From: Holophagales bacterium
GTDB taxonomy: Bacteria > Acidobacteriota > Thermoanaerobaculia > UBA5066
NCBI GenBank assembly: GCA_016719485.1
Contig: JADJZB010000023.1
Location: 268,765-332,764 of the forward strand
Reading direction: 5' to 3'
DNA: 64,000 nucleotides
Shown piece after piece: positions 35,395-44,887 of this stretch (its first letter is position 1; each line of letters starts with the position of its first letter). The notes below the pieces were generated by a model. The model was not told the origin of the DNA. It saw only the letters and a program-made list of their open reading frames with translations, and made no database searches. Both the position numbers and the translations under genes were made by a program.

Positions 35395-35470
35395 AGCCCT
35401 TCCAGATGCCCCGCAAGGCCCGGGTCGCAATCCCGGAGACGAAGGCGCTTCGTGCCAGATGGCCCGGGGG

Positions 35471-38400
35471 CTACGGCGCCAGCAGCCCTACCCCTTCCTT
35501 CGCCGCCTTCTCCCGGAACTGGGCCACGTCCTTCGCGTAGAAGGCGTCGAGCTCGGCGAGGTACTTCGCCAGGCGCGCCTCGGCCTGGCGAAGCCTCTCG
35601 AGCTGTGTCGGGCTCGGAGGCGCCCACGACGAGGCCACGTTGCCGGCCGCCGACTGGAGCTCCTGTGCCACGCGGTTGCGCGCGGAGATCCCCGCAGCTT
35701 CCGGCGGGCTCCAGAGGAGGTTCTCCCTCTCCGTCAACGCCTTCTTCAGGGCGTCCGCTTCCTTCGCCAGCGGCGTCTCGTTCGCCTTCCGCCGCTCGGC
35801 CGGGTCGCGCAGCGTCTCGGTCCTGCGCCGCAGTCTTTCCTCCACGACGGACACGTCGTCGCGCGTCCGGCGGATCCGGATCGCCGCCTCCGCCGCCTTC
35901 TCCTGCATCCCGCCCGCCCGCTCGATCGTCGCCCACCGGCGCACCCAGTCGGCCGCGGTGTTCTTCGACCGCGGGTCCGGAAGGACCGTCACTTTCGCGC
36001 TTGAGGTCGTGTCCTTGAACGTCAGCGTCAGCGTGTACTCCCCCGGAGGAACCTCCGGGCCCGACGCCTGCCACTCCGGGAGCGGACCTGCGTCGGGCGC
36101 GCGGGGAAAGCGGCGCCAGGCGTCGCGCCCGAGGTCCCACGCCACGCGGCTCAGACCCTGCCTCGCCGGGGCGTCGAAGACCCTCACGAGAGCCCCGGCC
36201 GCGTCCGTCACGCGGATCGAGACCCGCGGCCTCGACGGGTCGGCCCCGTCCTCGCCATCGCCTCCACGACCGCCCCGTGCGCGTCGGGCCGGGACCGGCT
36301 CCATCTCGCCCGCGGCCGGAAGGCCGGGCGCGTTCAGGGAGAAGGTGATCAGCGCCCCGTACGACCTGGATGCGCCGGCGAAGTCCGCCGCGCCCGCGCC
36401 CGTCACGCCGTCCTCCGGCGCGCGCCAGTGCTGCCGTGCCGGGCCCGGGGTGAAGACGTGGAGCGGCCGGCCGAGCGTCTCGTCCGACATCTCGCGGAAG
36501 GGCGTCAGGTCGTCGAGGATCCAGATCGCGCGGCCGTGCGTCGCGATGACGAGGTCGCCCTCGGAAGGATGGATGACGAGGTCCATCACCGACGCCGTCG
36601 GGATCGCCCTCTTCAGGTGCAGCCAGCCCTTCCCTCCGTCGAGCGAGGCGTAAAGCCCCGTCTCCGTCCCGAGGAACAGGAGGTCCCTCTTCACGGGGTC
36701 CTGCACGAGGGCGAGCGCGTACCCCTTCACCACCGGCGTCACGAGGCTCTTCCACGTCTTCCCGAAGTCGTCCGTCCGGTAGACGTGCGGTGCGAAGTCG
36801 CCCCAGCGGTGATTGTCGAGGACGGCGAACGCCGTCGCCGCGACGTGCCGCGACGGTTCGATCGCCGCGACGTGGGCGTTCTTCGGTGCGCCGGGGGGGA
36901 GCGACGACTCGACGGAGGTCCAGGTCGCCCCGCCGTCCCGCGTCACGTGGATCCTCCCGTCGTCCGACCCGGTCCAGATCGTCCCCTTCGCCACCGGGCT
37001 CGGCGCGATCGTGACCAGCGTCGTGTAGTTTTCGGCCGCCGTCACGTCGAGCGTGAGACCGCCGCTCGTGTCCTGTTTCTGCCACTCCGGGTTGTTCGTC
37101 GTCAGGTCGGGGCTGACCGTCTCCCACGTCTCTCCCCGGTCTCTCGATCGGTGGACGAACTGGCTTCCGAGCCAGACCGTCGCCGGCTCGAACGGGTCGA
37201 CCGCGAGCGCTGCGCTCCAGTTGAATCGCAGGTTCGTCCCGGCGGGCGCCTGCGGCTTGGCGTCGCGGACCTCGCCCGTACCCACGTCCCAGCGCATCAG
37301 GTTGCCCCCCTGGGAGAGGGAATAGCCCTGGGCCGGGTTCTGGGGGTCAGGGAGCGTCTCGAAGCCGTCCCCGCCGCCGACCCGCTTCCAGTGGTGCGCC
37401 TTCACGCCCCCCCGCTGCCAGACCGACGAAGGCCCGCGCCAGGAGTTGTTGTCCTGCAGCCCTCCGTAGACGTTGTAGGGGGTCTCGCCGTCGACGGCCA
37501 CGTGGTAGTACTGCGCGATCGGAAGCGTCCCGACGAAGCGGAACGCGTCGCCCCGGTCACGGCTCTCGTAGAGCCCGCCATCGTTGCCGAGAAGCATCCG
37601 CTGCGGGTCCTTCGGGTCGATCCAGAGGGCGTGGTGGTCGACGTGGACCTGCTGGCGACCCGTCCCGCGGACGTTCTCGAACGTCCTGCCGCCGTCCGTC
37701 GAGACGCGCAGCTGCGTCGCGAGGGAGTAGACGCGATTCGGCTGCCGCGGGTCGACACGAATGTCCGCGTAGTAGAAGGGGCGCGGGTTCACCGAGGGAG
37801 AGTCGCTGACGACCTCGAAGTGGCGTCCGCCGTTCTCGGAGCGCAGGAGAACGTTCCTCTCCGCCTCGACGACGGCGTAGACGACCTCCGGATGCCCTTC
37901 GCAGAACGCGAGCCCGATCCTCCCGAGCGTTCCCTTCGGGACCCCTTCCTTCTCTCCGAGCCTCGTCCAGCTTTCACCGCCGTCCCACGTCACGTGGAGC
38001 CCCGACCCGGGCCCGCCAGAACGGAAGATGTGCGGCGTCCGGCGGAAGTCCCACATCGCCGCGAGGAGGTGGTCGGGGTTTCCCGGGTCGAGCGCGAGGT
38101 CGGCGCAGCCCGTCTTCTCGTCGACGTGGAGGACCTTCTTCCAGCTCTTCCCGCCGTCCGTCGTCCGAAAGACGCCCCGCTCCGGCCCGTCGTTCCACGC
38201 GGGACCGACCGCACAGGCCCAGACCGTCTGAGGGTCACGCGGGTGGAGGAGTATCCGGTGGATCCTCTCCGTCTTCGCGAGCCCGGCGTTCGTCCACGTC
38301 TTTCCGCCGTCGCGGGTCAGGTAGACGCCGTCGCCGTGCGAGACGCTGTTGCGCAGGTTCCCCTCGCCCGTGCCGACCCACACGACGTCGGGCGTCCGCG

Positions 38401-38689
38401 GGTCGACGGCCAGTGCCCCGATCGCGTGGACCGGCTGCTCGTCGAACACCGGCTCGAACGTGAGACCGCCGTTCGTCGACTTCCAGACGCCGCCAGAGGC
38501 CGCGCCCACGAAGACGATCCGCGGGTCGGGAGCGAAGGCGTCGATGGCGGCGATCCGGCCGCTCATGCCCGCCGGCCCGATGCTCCGGGCCTTCAGCCCC
38601 TCGAGCCGGGCAGCATCGACCGCCGCCACCGTGGTGGTCGCCGCGAGAAGCAGGGCGGCGAGGGACGCGTGAACGAAACGACCGGTCAT
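35471..38689 (-). CDS. Exported BNR/VPS10-type beta-propeller protein
   Basis: A 1072-residue exported protein with a signal peptide ending near residue 26. Many Asp-box/BNR units (for example STNGGLTFEPV, TRDGGKTWTNAG, TTDGGKSWKKV, TWDGGESWTRLG and TRDGGATWTSVE) make up two propellers over residues about 30-720, as in sortilin/VPS10 and xyloglucanase-like proteins. Residues about 780-880 resemble a Fn3/Ig-type module, and the C-terminal 180 residues are helical. Such proteins are often auto-annotated as glycosyl hydrolases, but no catalytic acid pair is evident. It is convergent with the ankyrin gene. Confidence 0.85.
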   Translation of the reverse strand: MTGRFVHASLAALLLAATTTVAAVDAARLEGLKARSIGPAGMSGRIAAIDAFAPDPRIVFVGAASGGVWKSTNGGLTFEPVFDEQPVHAIGALAVDPRTPDVVWVGTGEGNLRNSVSHGDGVYLTRDGGKTWTNAGLAKTERIHRILLHPRDPQTVWACAVGPAWNDGPERGVFRTTDGGKSWKKVLHVDEKTGCADLALDPGNPDHLLAAMWDFRRTPHIFRSGGPGSGLHVTWDGGESWTRLGEKEGVPKGTLGRIGLAFCEGHPEVVYAVVEAERNVLLRSENGGRHFEVVSDSPSVNPRPFYYADIRVDPRQPNRVYSLATQLRVSTDGGRTFENVRGTGRQQVHVDHHALWIDPKDPQRMLLGNDGGLYESRDRGDAFRFVGTLPIAQYYHVAVDGETPYNVYGGLQDNNSWRGPSSVWQRGGVKAHHWKRVGGGDGFETLPDPQNPAQGYSLSQGGNLMRWDVGTGEVRDAKPQAPAGTNLRFNWSAALAVDPFEPATVWLGSQFVHRSRDRGETWETVSPDLTTNNPEWQKQDTSGGLTLDVTAAENYTTLVTIAPSPVAKGTIWTGSDDGRIHVTRDGGATWTSVESSLPPGAPKNAHVAAIEPSRHVAATAFAVLDNHRWGDFAPHVYRTDDFGKTWKSLVTPVVKGYALALVQDPVKRDLLFLGTETGLYASLDGGKGWLHLKRAIPTASVMDLVIHPSEGDLVIATHGRAIWILDDLTPFREMSDETLGRPLHVFTPGPARQHWRAPEDGVTGAGAADFAGASRSYGALITFSLNAPGLPAAGEMEPVPARRARGGRGGDGEDGADPSRPRVSIRVTDAAGALVRVFDAPARQGLSRVAWDLGRDAWRRFPRAPDAGPLPEWQASGPEVPPGEYTLTLTFKDTTSSAKVTVLPDPRSKNTAADWVRRWATIERAGGMQEKAAEAAIRIRRTRDDVSVVEERLRRRTETLRDPAERRKANETPLAKEADALKKALTERENLLWSPPEAAGISARNRVAQELQSAAGNVASSWAPPSPTQLERLRQAEARLAKYLAELDAFYAKDVAQFREKAAKEGVGLLAP

Positions 38690-38798
38690 GAAGCCTCCAC
38701 GCCGGGAACCGGCGTGGAGACGTTAGCAGGGGTCGGGGCACCGTGTGTTCGGCCGCCACGCGAGGCGGGATCAGGGCGACCCGGTCCGGGGGGGAACC

Positions 38799-39392
38799 CT
38801 ACGCCGCCGGCGCGGCCTTGACGCGGGTGACCGACTCGATGACGACCGGCGTCAGCGGTACGTTCTGCATTCCGCCCTTCGTCCCCGTCGGGACGGCCCT
38901 GATCTTGTCGACGACGTCCATTCCCTGGACGACCTTGCCGAAGACGCAATAGCCGATCCCGTCGCGGGAGCTGTCGCGGTAGTCGAGGAAGGCGTTGTCC
39001 TTCACGTTGACGAAGAACTGCGCCGTCGCGCTGTTCGGCTCGCCCGTGCGCGCCATCGCGACCGTCCCGACGATGTTCTTCAGCTTGTTGCCCGCCTCGT
39101 TGACGATCGGCGCGCGCGTCGCCTTCTTCGCCATCTCCTTGTCGAGACCGCCCCCCTGGACCATGAAACCGTCGATGACCCGGTGGAAGATCGTCCCCGT
39201 GTAGAAGCCCTCGTCGACGTAAAGGAGGAAGTTCTTCACCGTCTCCGGCGCCTTGTCGGGGTAGAGCTCGATCGTGAAGCTCCCCATCGACGTCTTCACG
39301 ACGACCGACGGGTTCGTGGAGGTCTGGGCCGAGGCGGTCACCACCGCCAGGAGCGGCAGGAGGAGAAGCACGCAGGTCAGAGTCTGCTTCAT
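38799..39392 (-). CDS. Exported cyclophilin-type peptidyl-prolyl isomerase
   Basis: A 197-residue protein with a signal peptide (MKQTLTCVLLLLPLLAVVTASA) followed by a bacterial cyclophilin domain. TIFHRVIDGFMVQGGG, the VAMARTGEPNSATAQFFVN block and YCVFGKVVQGMDVVDKI give the active-site Arg, Gln and Phe positions of the PpiA group. It assists proline isomerisation in the periplasm. It lies 30 bases after the tex stop and 110 bases before the BNR gene on the same strand. Confidence 0.94.
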   Translation of the reverse strand: MKQTLTCVLLLLPLLAVVTASAQTSTNPSVVVKTSMGSFTIELYPDKAPETVKNFLLYVDEGFYTGTIFHRVIDGFMVQGGGLDKEMAKKATRAPIVNEAGNKLKNIVGTVAMARTGEPNSATAQFFVNVKDNAFLDYRDSSRDGIGYCVFGKVVQGMDVVDKIRAVPTGTKGGMQNVPLTPVVIESVTRVKAAPAA

Positions 39393-39421
39393 GGTGGAAA
39401 GTTCTAGCACAGGTGGCCGGT

Positions 39422-41779
39422 TCACTTCTTCAGGCTCGCGAGACCGGCCCAGCGCCGGTCGACCACGGGCTTCGGCGGCTCGGGGCGTGCCGGAGGCCTC
39501 GCCCCGCCGGTTCCGCCCGGTCCCGGCCTCCCGGGGCCGGCGGACGGCGCCCCGGCGCCCGCCCCGCGCCCCGCTTCGTTCCGCGGCGCGGGCCTCCCCG
39601 CCGGCTCGCCGAGCCGCATCGTCAGCGAGATCCGCTGCCTGGCGAGGTCGACCGCGAGGACCTTCACCTGCACCCGGTCCCCCGGGTTCACGACCTCGCG
39701 CGGGTCCTTCACGAAACGCGCCGACGACAGCTGCGAGATGTGGACGAGGCCGTCCTGGTGGACGCCGACGTCCACGAACGCCCCGAAATTCGTCACGTTC
39801 GTGACGATGCCGGGGCAGGTCATCCCCTCCTTCAGGTCCGAGACCTGGTTCACCCCCTCGAGGAACGAGAACGGGACGAAGCCCTCGCGCGGGTCGCGGC
39901 CCGGCTTCTCCAGCTCCTTGACGACATCCTCGAACGTGAAGGCGCCGAGCGACTCGCGAAGCTCCTTCGACCCTTTCACGAGCGCCACGCCGGGGCCGAC
40001 GAGGTCGCTCAGCGTCTTCCCGAGCCCCGCGGCAAAAGTCTCGAGCGCCTCGTATCGCTCCGGGTGGACCCCGGTGTTGTCCAGCGGGTTCTCCCCCCCC
40101 GCGATCCGGAGGAACCCCGCCGCCTGCTCGAAGGTCTTCTTCGAGAAGCGCGGCACCTCCAGCAGCTCGGGCCGCGAGGAGAAGAGCCCGTTCGTCTCGC
40201 GCCGCGCCACGATCGCCTTCCCGAGCGCCGGTCCGATCCCCGAGACGTGCGCGAGGAGGTGCGGCGAAGCGGTGTTGAGGTTCACGCCGACCTGGTTCAC
40301 GGCCGAGTCGACGACGGTGTCGAGCCGCTTCTTCAGGGCGTGGGGAGAGACGTCGTGCTGGTACTGCCCGACGCCGATCGACTTCGGGTCGACCTTCACC
40401 AGCTCGGCGAGCGGGTCCTGCAGCCGCCGCGCGATCGAGATCGCGCCGCGGATCGTCAGGTCGAGGTCGGGGAACTCCTCGCGCGCCGTCTCGCTCGCGC
40501 TGTAGATCGACGCCCCCGACTCGTTCACGAGGACGACCGGCACGTCGAGCCCCGCCTCGCGGAGCGCCTCGCGGACGAACGCCTCCGCCTCGCGCCCGCC
40601 CGTCCCGTTCCCCACCGCCACGCAGCGGATCGCGGCCGTCTTCACGCTCTCCACGAGCGTCCGACGCGCCCGATCGCGCGCGTCGTCCCCCTGCAGGTGG
40701 ATCACCGTCGACGCGACGTACTTCCCCGAGCCGTCGACGACGGCCAGCTTGCAGCCGGTGCGAAGCCCCGGATCGACACCGAGGACCGCCTTCGGACCGA
40801 ACGGCGCCGCGAGGAGGACCTTCCGCACGTTCTCGGCGAAGACGTGGATCGCCGCCTCGTCGGCCACGTCCTTCAGCGCCTTGTGGACCTCCGCCTCGAT
40901 CGAGAGCAGGACGTGCGCCTTCAGCGCGAAGCGCGCCGCCTTCTTCAGGAACGGCTGCGCCGGCGTCGCGTTCCCCGCGCCCGCCGCCCGCTCGAACTGG
41001 GCGAGCAGCCGTTCCTCGAAGCCGGGGTGCTTCGGCGCGTCGCCCAGCGAGAGCGTCAGCTCCTTCTCGAGCCAGCCGCGACGCATCGCGAGGTAGCGGT
41101 GCGACGACTCCGGCTTCATCAGCGAGGCGACGGAGTCCCGGAAGTCGAAGTACATCTCGTACTTGCTCGCCGCCTTCGGCTCCTCGCCCTTCCCCGAAGA
41201 GAGGCCGCCGCGCTCGAACGCCTCGCGGCGGACGTGCTGCCGGAGCTCCTCCGTCTCCGAGAGGCGCTCGATCACGATCTCGACGGCCCCCTGGAGCGTC
41301 GCGGGGACTTCGGCGAACCCGGCCTCGGGGTTGAGGAAGGCCGCGGCCTTCGCCTCGGGCGCCTCGGTCGTCGCGCCGCCGTGCCCGACCTCCCAGAGCC
41401 AGTCGGCCAGCGGTTGAAGCCCCGCCTCGCGGGCGATCACGGCCTTCGTCTTCCGCTTCTTCTTGTAGGGGAGGTAGAGGTCTTCGAGGGTCGGCAGGTC
41501 GAACGTCGCGAGCAGCCGCGCCTTCAGCTCGGGGGTCAGCTTTCCCTGGGCCTCGATCTCTGAGACGACGAACGTCTGGCGCTTGACGACCTCGTCCCAC
41601 GTTTCCTTCGCCTCGAGGACGGCCAGCACCGCCACCTCGTCGAGGCCCCCCGTGGCCTCTTTACGGTAGCGCGCGATGAACGGGACGGTGCCTCCCTCGG
41701 CCCCGAGGGCGAGGACGGCGGCGGCGGAGCGGGGAGGGATGCCGGGGTGCTTTTCCTGGAACCAGGTTTCGAAGTTCAC
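39422..41779 (-). CDS. tex: Tex-family RNA-binding transcription accessory protein
   Basis: A 785-residue protein with Tex architecture: an N-terminal helical region with VPFIARYRKEATGGLDE, a YqgF/RNase H-like domain with VLGVDPGLRTGCKLAVVD, helix-hairpin-helix pairs with ALNQVGVNLNTASPHLL-like sequence, and a C-terminal S1 domain (LKEGMTCPGIVTNVTNFGAFVDVG). The tail is rich in Pro, Gly and Ala. It binds nucleic acid and affects transcription and translation. I chose the GTG at 41779; the longer frame begins inside the palindromic repeat at 41824-41882. No clear ribosome site is seen. Confidence 0.92.
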   Translation of the reverse strand: MNFETWFQEKHPGIPPRSAAAVLALGAEGGTVPFIARYRKEATGGLDEVAVLAVLEAKETWDEVVKRQTFVVSEIEAQGKLTPELKARLLATFDLPTLEDLYLPYKKKRKTKAVIAREAGLQPLADWLWEVGHGGATTEAPEAKAAAFLNPEAGFAEVPATLQGAVEIVIERLSETEELRQHVRREAFERGGLSSGKGEEPKAASKYEMYFDFRDSVASLMKPESSHRYLAMRRGWLEKELTLSLGDAPKHPGFEERLLAQFERAAGAGNATPAQPFLKKAARFALKAHVLLSIEAEVHKALKDVADEAAIHVFAENVRKVLLAAPFGPKAVLGVDPGLRTGCKLAVVDGSGKYVASTVIHLQGDDARDRARRTLVESVKTAAIRCVAVGNGTGGREAEAFVREALREAGLDVPVVLVNESGASIYSASETAREEFPDLDLTIRGAISIARRLQDPLAELVKVDPKSIGVGQYQHDVSPHALKKRLDTVVDSAVNQVGVNLNTASPHLLAHVSGIGPALGKAIVARRETNGLFSSRPELLEVPRFSKKTFEQAAGFLRIAGGENPLDNTGVHPERYEALETFAAGLGKTLSDLVGPGVALVKGSKELRESLGAFTFEDVVKELEKPGRDPREGFVPFSFLEGVNQVSDLKEGMTCPGIVTNVTNFGAFVDVGVHQDGLVHISQLSSARFVKDPREVVNPGDRVQVKVLAVDLARQRISLTMRLGEPAGRPAPRNEAGRGAGAGAPSAGPGRPGPGGTGGARPPARPEPPKPVVDRRWAGLASLKK

Positions 41780-41823
41780 GCCGGATGATCGCAGAGGAGC
41801 ACCCGGGCCGCCGCGCGGGGGGA

Positions 41824-41882
41824 GGTGCCAGGCGTGCAATCGTGTATTGTGTTCCACAATACACGATTGCACGCCTGGCACC
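41824..41882. repeat. Perfect 28-bp palindrome with 3-base loop (copy 1)
   Basis: Arms of 28 bases at 41824-41851 and 41855-41882 are exact complements around TTC. It begins GGTGCCAGGCGTG and ends with the complement. It lies between tex and the pfpI gene. A second copy at 44830-44887 shares the outer 13 bases and most of the rest, with compensating changes in both arms. It is far longer and more perfect than a terminator and resembles REP/MITE-type elements. Confidence 0.9.
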
Positions 41883-41914
41883 GGGCTCCGACGACCCCGG
41901 ACTCCGGGCCTGGG

Positions 41915-42496
41915 TCAGGGCTCGATCTTCGTCCCGAGAACCTTCAGGAACGCCGCGAGCCAGGCCGGGTGAGCGGGCCAGGCGGGAGCGGTGACGAGGT
42001 TCCCGTCGACGTGCGCGGCGTCGACCGGGATGCTCATGTAGGTCCCGTCCGCGCGCGTCACGTCGGGGCCGCACGCCGGGTAGGCGCTGCACTCGCGCCC
42101 GCCGAGGACGCCGGCGGCCGCGAGGAGCTGCGCGCCGTGGCAGATCGAGGCGATCGGCTTCTTGGCCGCGGAGAAGTGGCGGACGATCTCGATCACTTTC
42201 TCGTTCAGGCGGATGTACTCGGGGGCGCGCCCGCCCGGGACGAGGAGGGCGTCGTAGTCGGCGGCCTTCACGTCGTCGAACGAGGCGTTCAGGGCGAAGA
42301 GGTGCCCCGGCTTCTCGGAGTAGGTCTGGTCCCCCTCGAAGTCGTGGACGGCGGTCTTCACCTTCTCGCCCGCGCTCTTCCCCGGGCAGACGGCGTGGAC
42401 GGTGTGGCCCACCATCTGGAGCGCCTGGAACGGGACCATGACCTCGTAGTCCTCCACGAAATCGCCGACGAGAAACAGGATCTTCTTCACGCTCAT
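41915..42496 (-). CDS. DJ-1/PfpI family protein
   Basis: A 193-residue glutamine-amidotransferase-like fold protein. The nucleophile elbow ASICHGAQLL places Cys119 and His120, with Glu18 in FVEDYEVM as the partner that lowers the Cys pKa. The branch is YhbO/PfpI-like, whose members act in stress protection as proposed deglycases, glyoxalases or proteases. It starts ATG at 42496 with GGGAGGACC upstream. It lies between the two long palindromes together with recQ. A much longer frame runs through it from 46.9 kb but is a GC artefact. Confidence 0.9.
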   Translation of the reverse strand: MSVKKILFLVGDFVEDYEVMVPFQALQMVGHTVHAVCPGKSAGEKVKTAVHDFEGDQTYSEKPGHLFALNASFDDVKAADYDALLVPGGRAPEYIRLNEKVIEIVRHFSAAKKPIASICHGAQLLAAAGVLGGRECSAYPACGPDVTRADGTYMSIPVDAAHVDGNLVTAPAWPAHPAWLAAFLKVLGTKIEP

Positions 42497-42612
42497 CTGG
42501 TCCTCCCATCGGTTCGGGTGTCGGGGCGCCTCGGCGCCGCCGCGTCTCGGCCCGATCCTACCGCCGGGACGTTGCGTTCCCGCGAACCCGTGGACGGACG
42601 CGCCGACAGGCC

Positions 42613-44691
42613 CTACCGGCCGGACCGGACGATCTCGAGGATCCGCTCGCCGTAGCGCTCCATGCGCGACGGGCCGATGCCGCCGACGGCCGCAAGCTCG
42701 GCTTCGGTGCACGGCTTGCGCGTCGCGATGTCGAGGAGGGTCAGGTCGGTCATGACCCGGAAGGCGGGCAGGCGGTGCTTCTTCGCCTCCTCGAGGCGCC
42801 ATCGGCGGAGCGCGTCGACGAGCGCGGGGAGGGCTCCCGGCGCCTCGGGTCCCGCCTTCGCCTTTCCCTTCGCCCGGCCTCCCCGCGTGGCGGCCGCCGC
42901 CTTCGCGGCGGGCTTCGGCAGGGCCGCCCTCTTCGGGATCGCGGCCTTTCCGTGCTTCTTTCTCGCGGCGGTGGTCGGCGGAACGGCCACGCGGGCGTCG
43001 ATCGCCGCCCCGGGGCGGCTCCCGTCTCCCGTGAGGAAGACGCGCCGGAAGCGGATGATCCGCCCGTCCTTCTCGAACTCGTCGTCCTCGATCCGCGCGA
43101 GCGCCGCGCGCACGAGGCCGCCGAGGAGCTCTTCGAACGCCCTGCGGTCTACCGCCGGGAACTGCCTCGCGACCTCCGTGTGGAGCTGCCCGGTGGTCTG
43201 GCCGTCGCGCTGGCGGAGCAGCTCGAGGGCGCGGCGCAGCGCGGCCTCCTCCATCGGGCTCGTCCTGCGCGTCGCCGTGGCGATTCCGTCGGCGGGAGCA
43301 CAGACGTCGCACTGCCCGCACGGGGCGCCGTCGTCCTCCTCGTCGCCGAAGTGCCGTACGAGCTGGAGCATCCGGCAGATCGGCCCGTCGGCGAAGCGGC
43401 GCATCAGGACGAGCTGCGTCTTCCGGTGCTCGCGCTGCTCTTCGTAGGCGCGCTGCCAGCCCTCCTTCCCGCGCGACACGTCCCCCTCGGGGGTGATGAC
43501 GGCGCCGCCGAAGGTCCAGAGCTTCTCGAGCGCCTTCTGGAACACGTCGGCGTCGAGGGAGACGAGCTGCTGGAGCCCTTCCGTCGGCACCGGCTCGCCC
43601 TTCAGCGCGCGGAAGATCTCCTCGACGACGGGCGTCTCGGGGTAGTCGCGCCCGAGGAAGAACTCGTGCGTCCGGATGTCGCCGTACGAGTGCAGGAGAA
43701 CGGCCCGCGACGGGAGGCCGTCGCGCCCCGCGCGCCCGATCTCCTGGTAGTAGCCCTCGACGCTCCCCGGCAGCCCCGTGTGGATCACCGTCCGCACGTT
43801 GGGCTTGTCGATCCCCATGCCGAACGCGATCGTCGCGACGATGACGTCCGCCCGGCCCTCGAGGAACCTGGCCTGCACGTCGTCGCGGTCCCGGGCGGTC
43901 ATCCCCGCGTGGTAGGCCACCGCGCGCAGAGCGCGCTTCAGCTCCCCCGCGAGAGCCGTCGCCTCCTTCCGCGTCGGCGTGTAGACGATGGCGGGACGCC
44001 GCGCGTCCGCCGCGAGGATCTCTTTCACCAGCTCGCCTCGGCGGCTCGGCGGCACCTCGGCCACCTCCACCGCGAGGTTCGTCCGGCGGAAGCCGTGGAT
44101 GAAGCGCCCCGCGTTCACGAGGCCGAGCTGGGCCCGCACGTCGTCCTGAACCCGCGGTGTCGCCGTCGCCGTCAGCGCGATGACCGGCGCGGGACGCAGC
44201 AGCGGGAGCCGCGCGCCGAGGAGCCGGTAGTCGGGCCGGAAATCGTGCCCCCAGTGCGAAATGCAGTGGGCTTCGTCGACGGCCACGAGCGCGGGGGTGC
44301 GCTTGGCGAGCATCTCCGGGAAACCCGGCACCGCCAGCCGCTCGGGAGCGATGAAGAGGAAGTCGAGCTTCCCCGCGAGGTAGTCGAGGCAGACCTGGCG
44401 CGAGGCGGCACGGTCGCGCCCCGAGTGGATCCGCTCGGCGGCGAGACCGAGCGCCTGCATCTTCGCCACCTGGTCTTCCATGAGCGCGATGAGAGGGGAG
44501 ACGACGAGCGTCGTCCCGCCCCTCGCCAGCCCCGGCAGCTGGTAGCAGAGCGACTTCCCCGCCCCCGTCGGCATCACCAGCAGCGCGTCGCGCCCCTCGA
44601 CGACGGCCTGGCAGACCGCCTCCTGGTGCGGCCGGAACGCGTCGTGCCCGAACACCCCTTTCAGGAGCTCGCCAAGCCGCTCCGGAGACAC
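42613..44691 (-). CDS. recQ: ATP-dependent DNA helicase RecQ
   Basis: A superfamily 2 helicase of about 692 residues. Walker A PTGAGKS is at 41-47, the DEAH-type box reads VAVDEAHCISHWGHDFRPDY, SAT-like TATATP is present, and motif VI reads QEIGRAGRDG. The RecQ zinc-binding motif CRMLQLVRHFGDE...CGQCDVC, the RQC winged helix, an alanine/lysine linker and a C-terminal HRDC domain (from LVDALRRWRLEEAKKHRLPAF) complete it. It acts with topoisomerase III, encoded immediately upstream. I chose GTG at 44691 just before the RPHQ entry helix; the frame reaches 44901 through a low-complexity Gly/Ala/Ser stretch and the palindrome. Confidence 0.94.
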   Translation of the reverse strand: MSPERLGELLKGVFGHDAFRPHQEAVCQAVVEGRDALLVMPTGAGKSLCYQLPGLARGGTTLVVSPLIALMEDQVAKMQALGLAAERIHSGRDRAASRQVCLDYLAGKLDFLFIAPERLAVPGFPEMLAKRTPALVAVDEAHCISHWGHDFRPDYRLLGARLPLLRPAPVIALTATATPRVQDDVRAQLGLVNAGRFIHGFRRTNLAVEVAEVPPSRRGELVKEILAADARRPAIVYTPTRKEATALAGELKRALRAVAYHAGMTARDRDDVQARFLEGRADVIVATIAFGMGIDKPNVRTVIHTGLPGSVEGYYQEIGRAGRDGLPSRAVLLHSYGDIRTHEFFLGRDYPETPVVEEIFRALKGEPVPTEGLQQLVSLDADVFQKALEKLWTFGGAVITPEGDVSRGKEGWQRAYEEQREHRKTQLVLMRRFADGPICRMLQLVRHFGDEEDDGAPCGQCDVCAPADGIATATRRTSPMEEAALRRALELLRQRDGQTTGQLHTEVARQFPAVDRRAFEELLGGLVRAALARIEDDEFEKDGRIIRFRRVFLTGDGSRPGAAIDARVAVPPTTAARKKHGKAAIPKRAALPKPAAKAAAATRGGRAKGKAKAGPEAPGALPALVDALRRWRLEEAKKHRLPAFRVMTDLTLLDIATRKPCTEAELAAVGGIGPSRMERYGERILEIVRSGR

Positions 44692-44829
44692 CGGACCCCG
44701 CGGAGGCCGGAGCGCAGGGCCCACGGAGGCCGGACGCTCCCCGGCGCTCGCAGCCCCCGTCCGCGCCCCCGGCGGACCCGAACCTCCCGACGCCCCCAAA
44801 GCCCCCGATGACCCCGTTGCCCCCGATCC

Positions 44830-44887
44830 GGTGCCAGGCGTGAAACCGTGTATTACTGGCGTAATACACGGTTTCACGCCTGGCACC
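44830..44887. repeat. Perfect 27-bp palindrome with 4-base loop (copy 2)
   Basis: Arms of 27 bases at 44830-44856 and 44861-44887 are exact complements around TGGC. It shares GGTGCCAGGCGTG with the copy at 41824-41882. Where the copies differ (C/A at arm position 14, T/C at 17 and the loop end) the opposite arm has changed to match. It sits at the 3' end of topB; a TGA in one frame of the arm could serve as stop codon. Confidence 0.9.

Noticed and set aside
35471..38689. Glycosyl hydrolase label for the BNR protein
   Set aside because: Asp-box repeats are structural; I see no conserved catalytic acid pair, so I kept a fold-based name.
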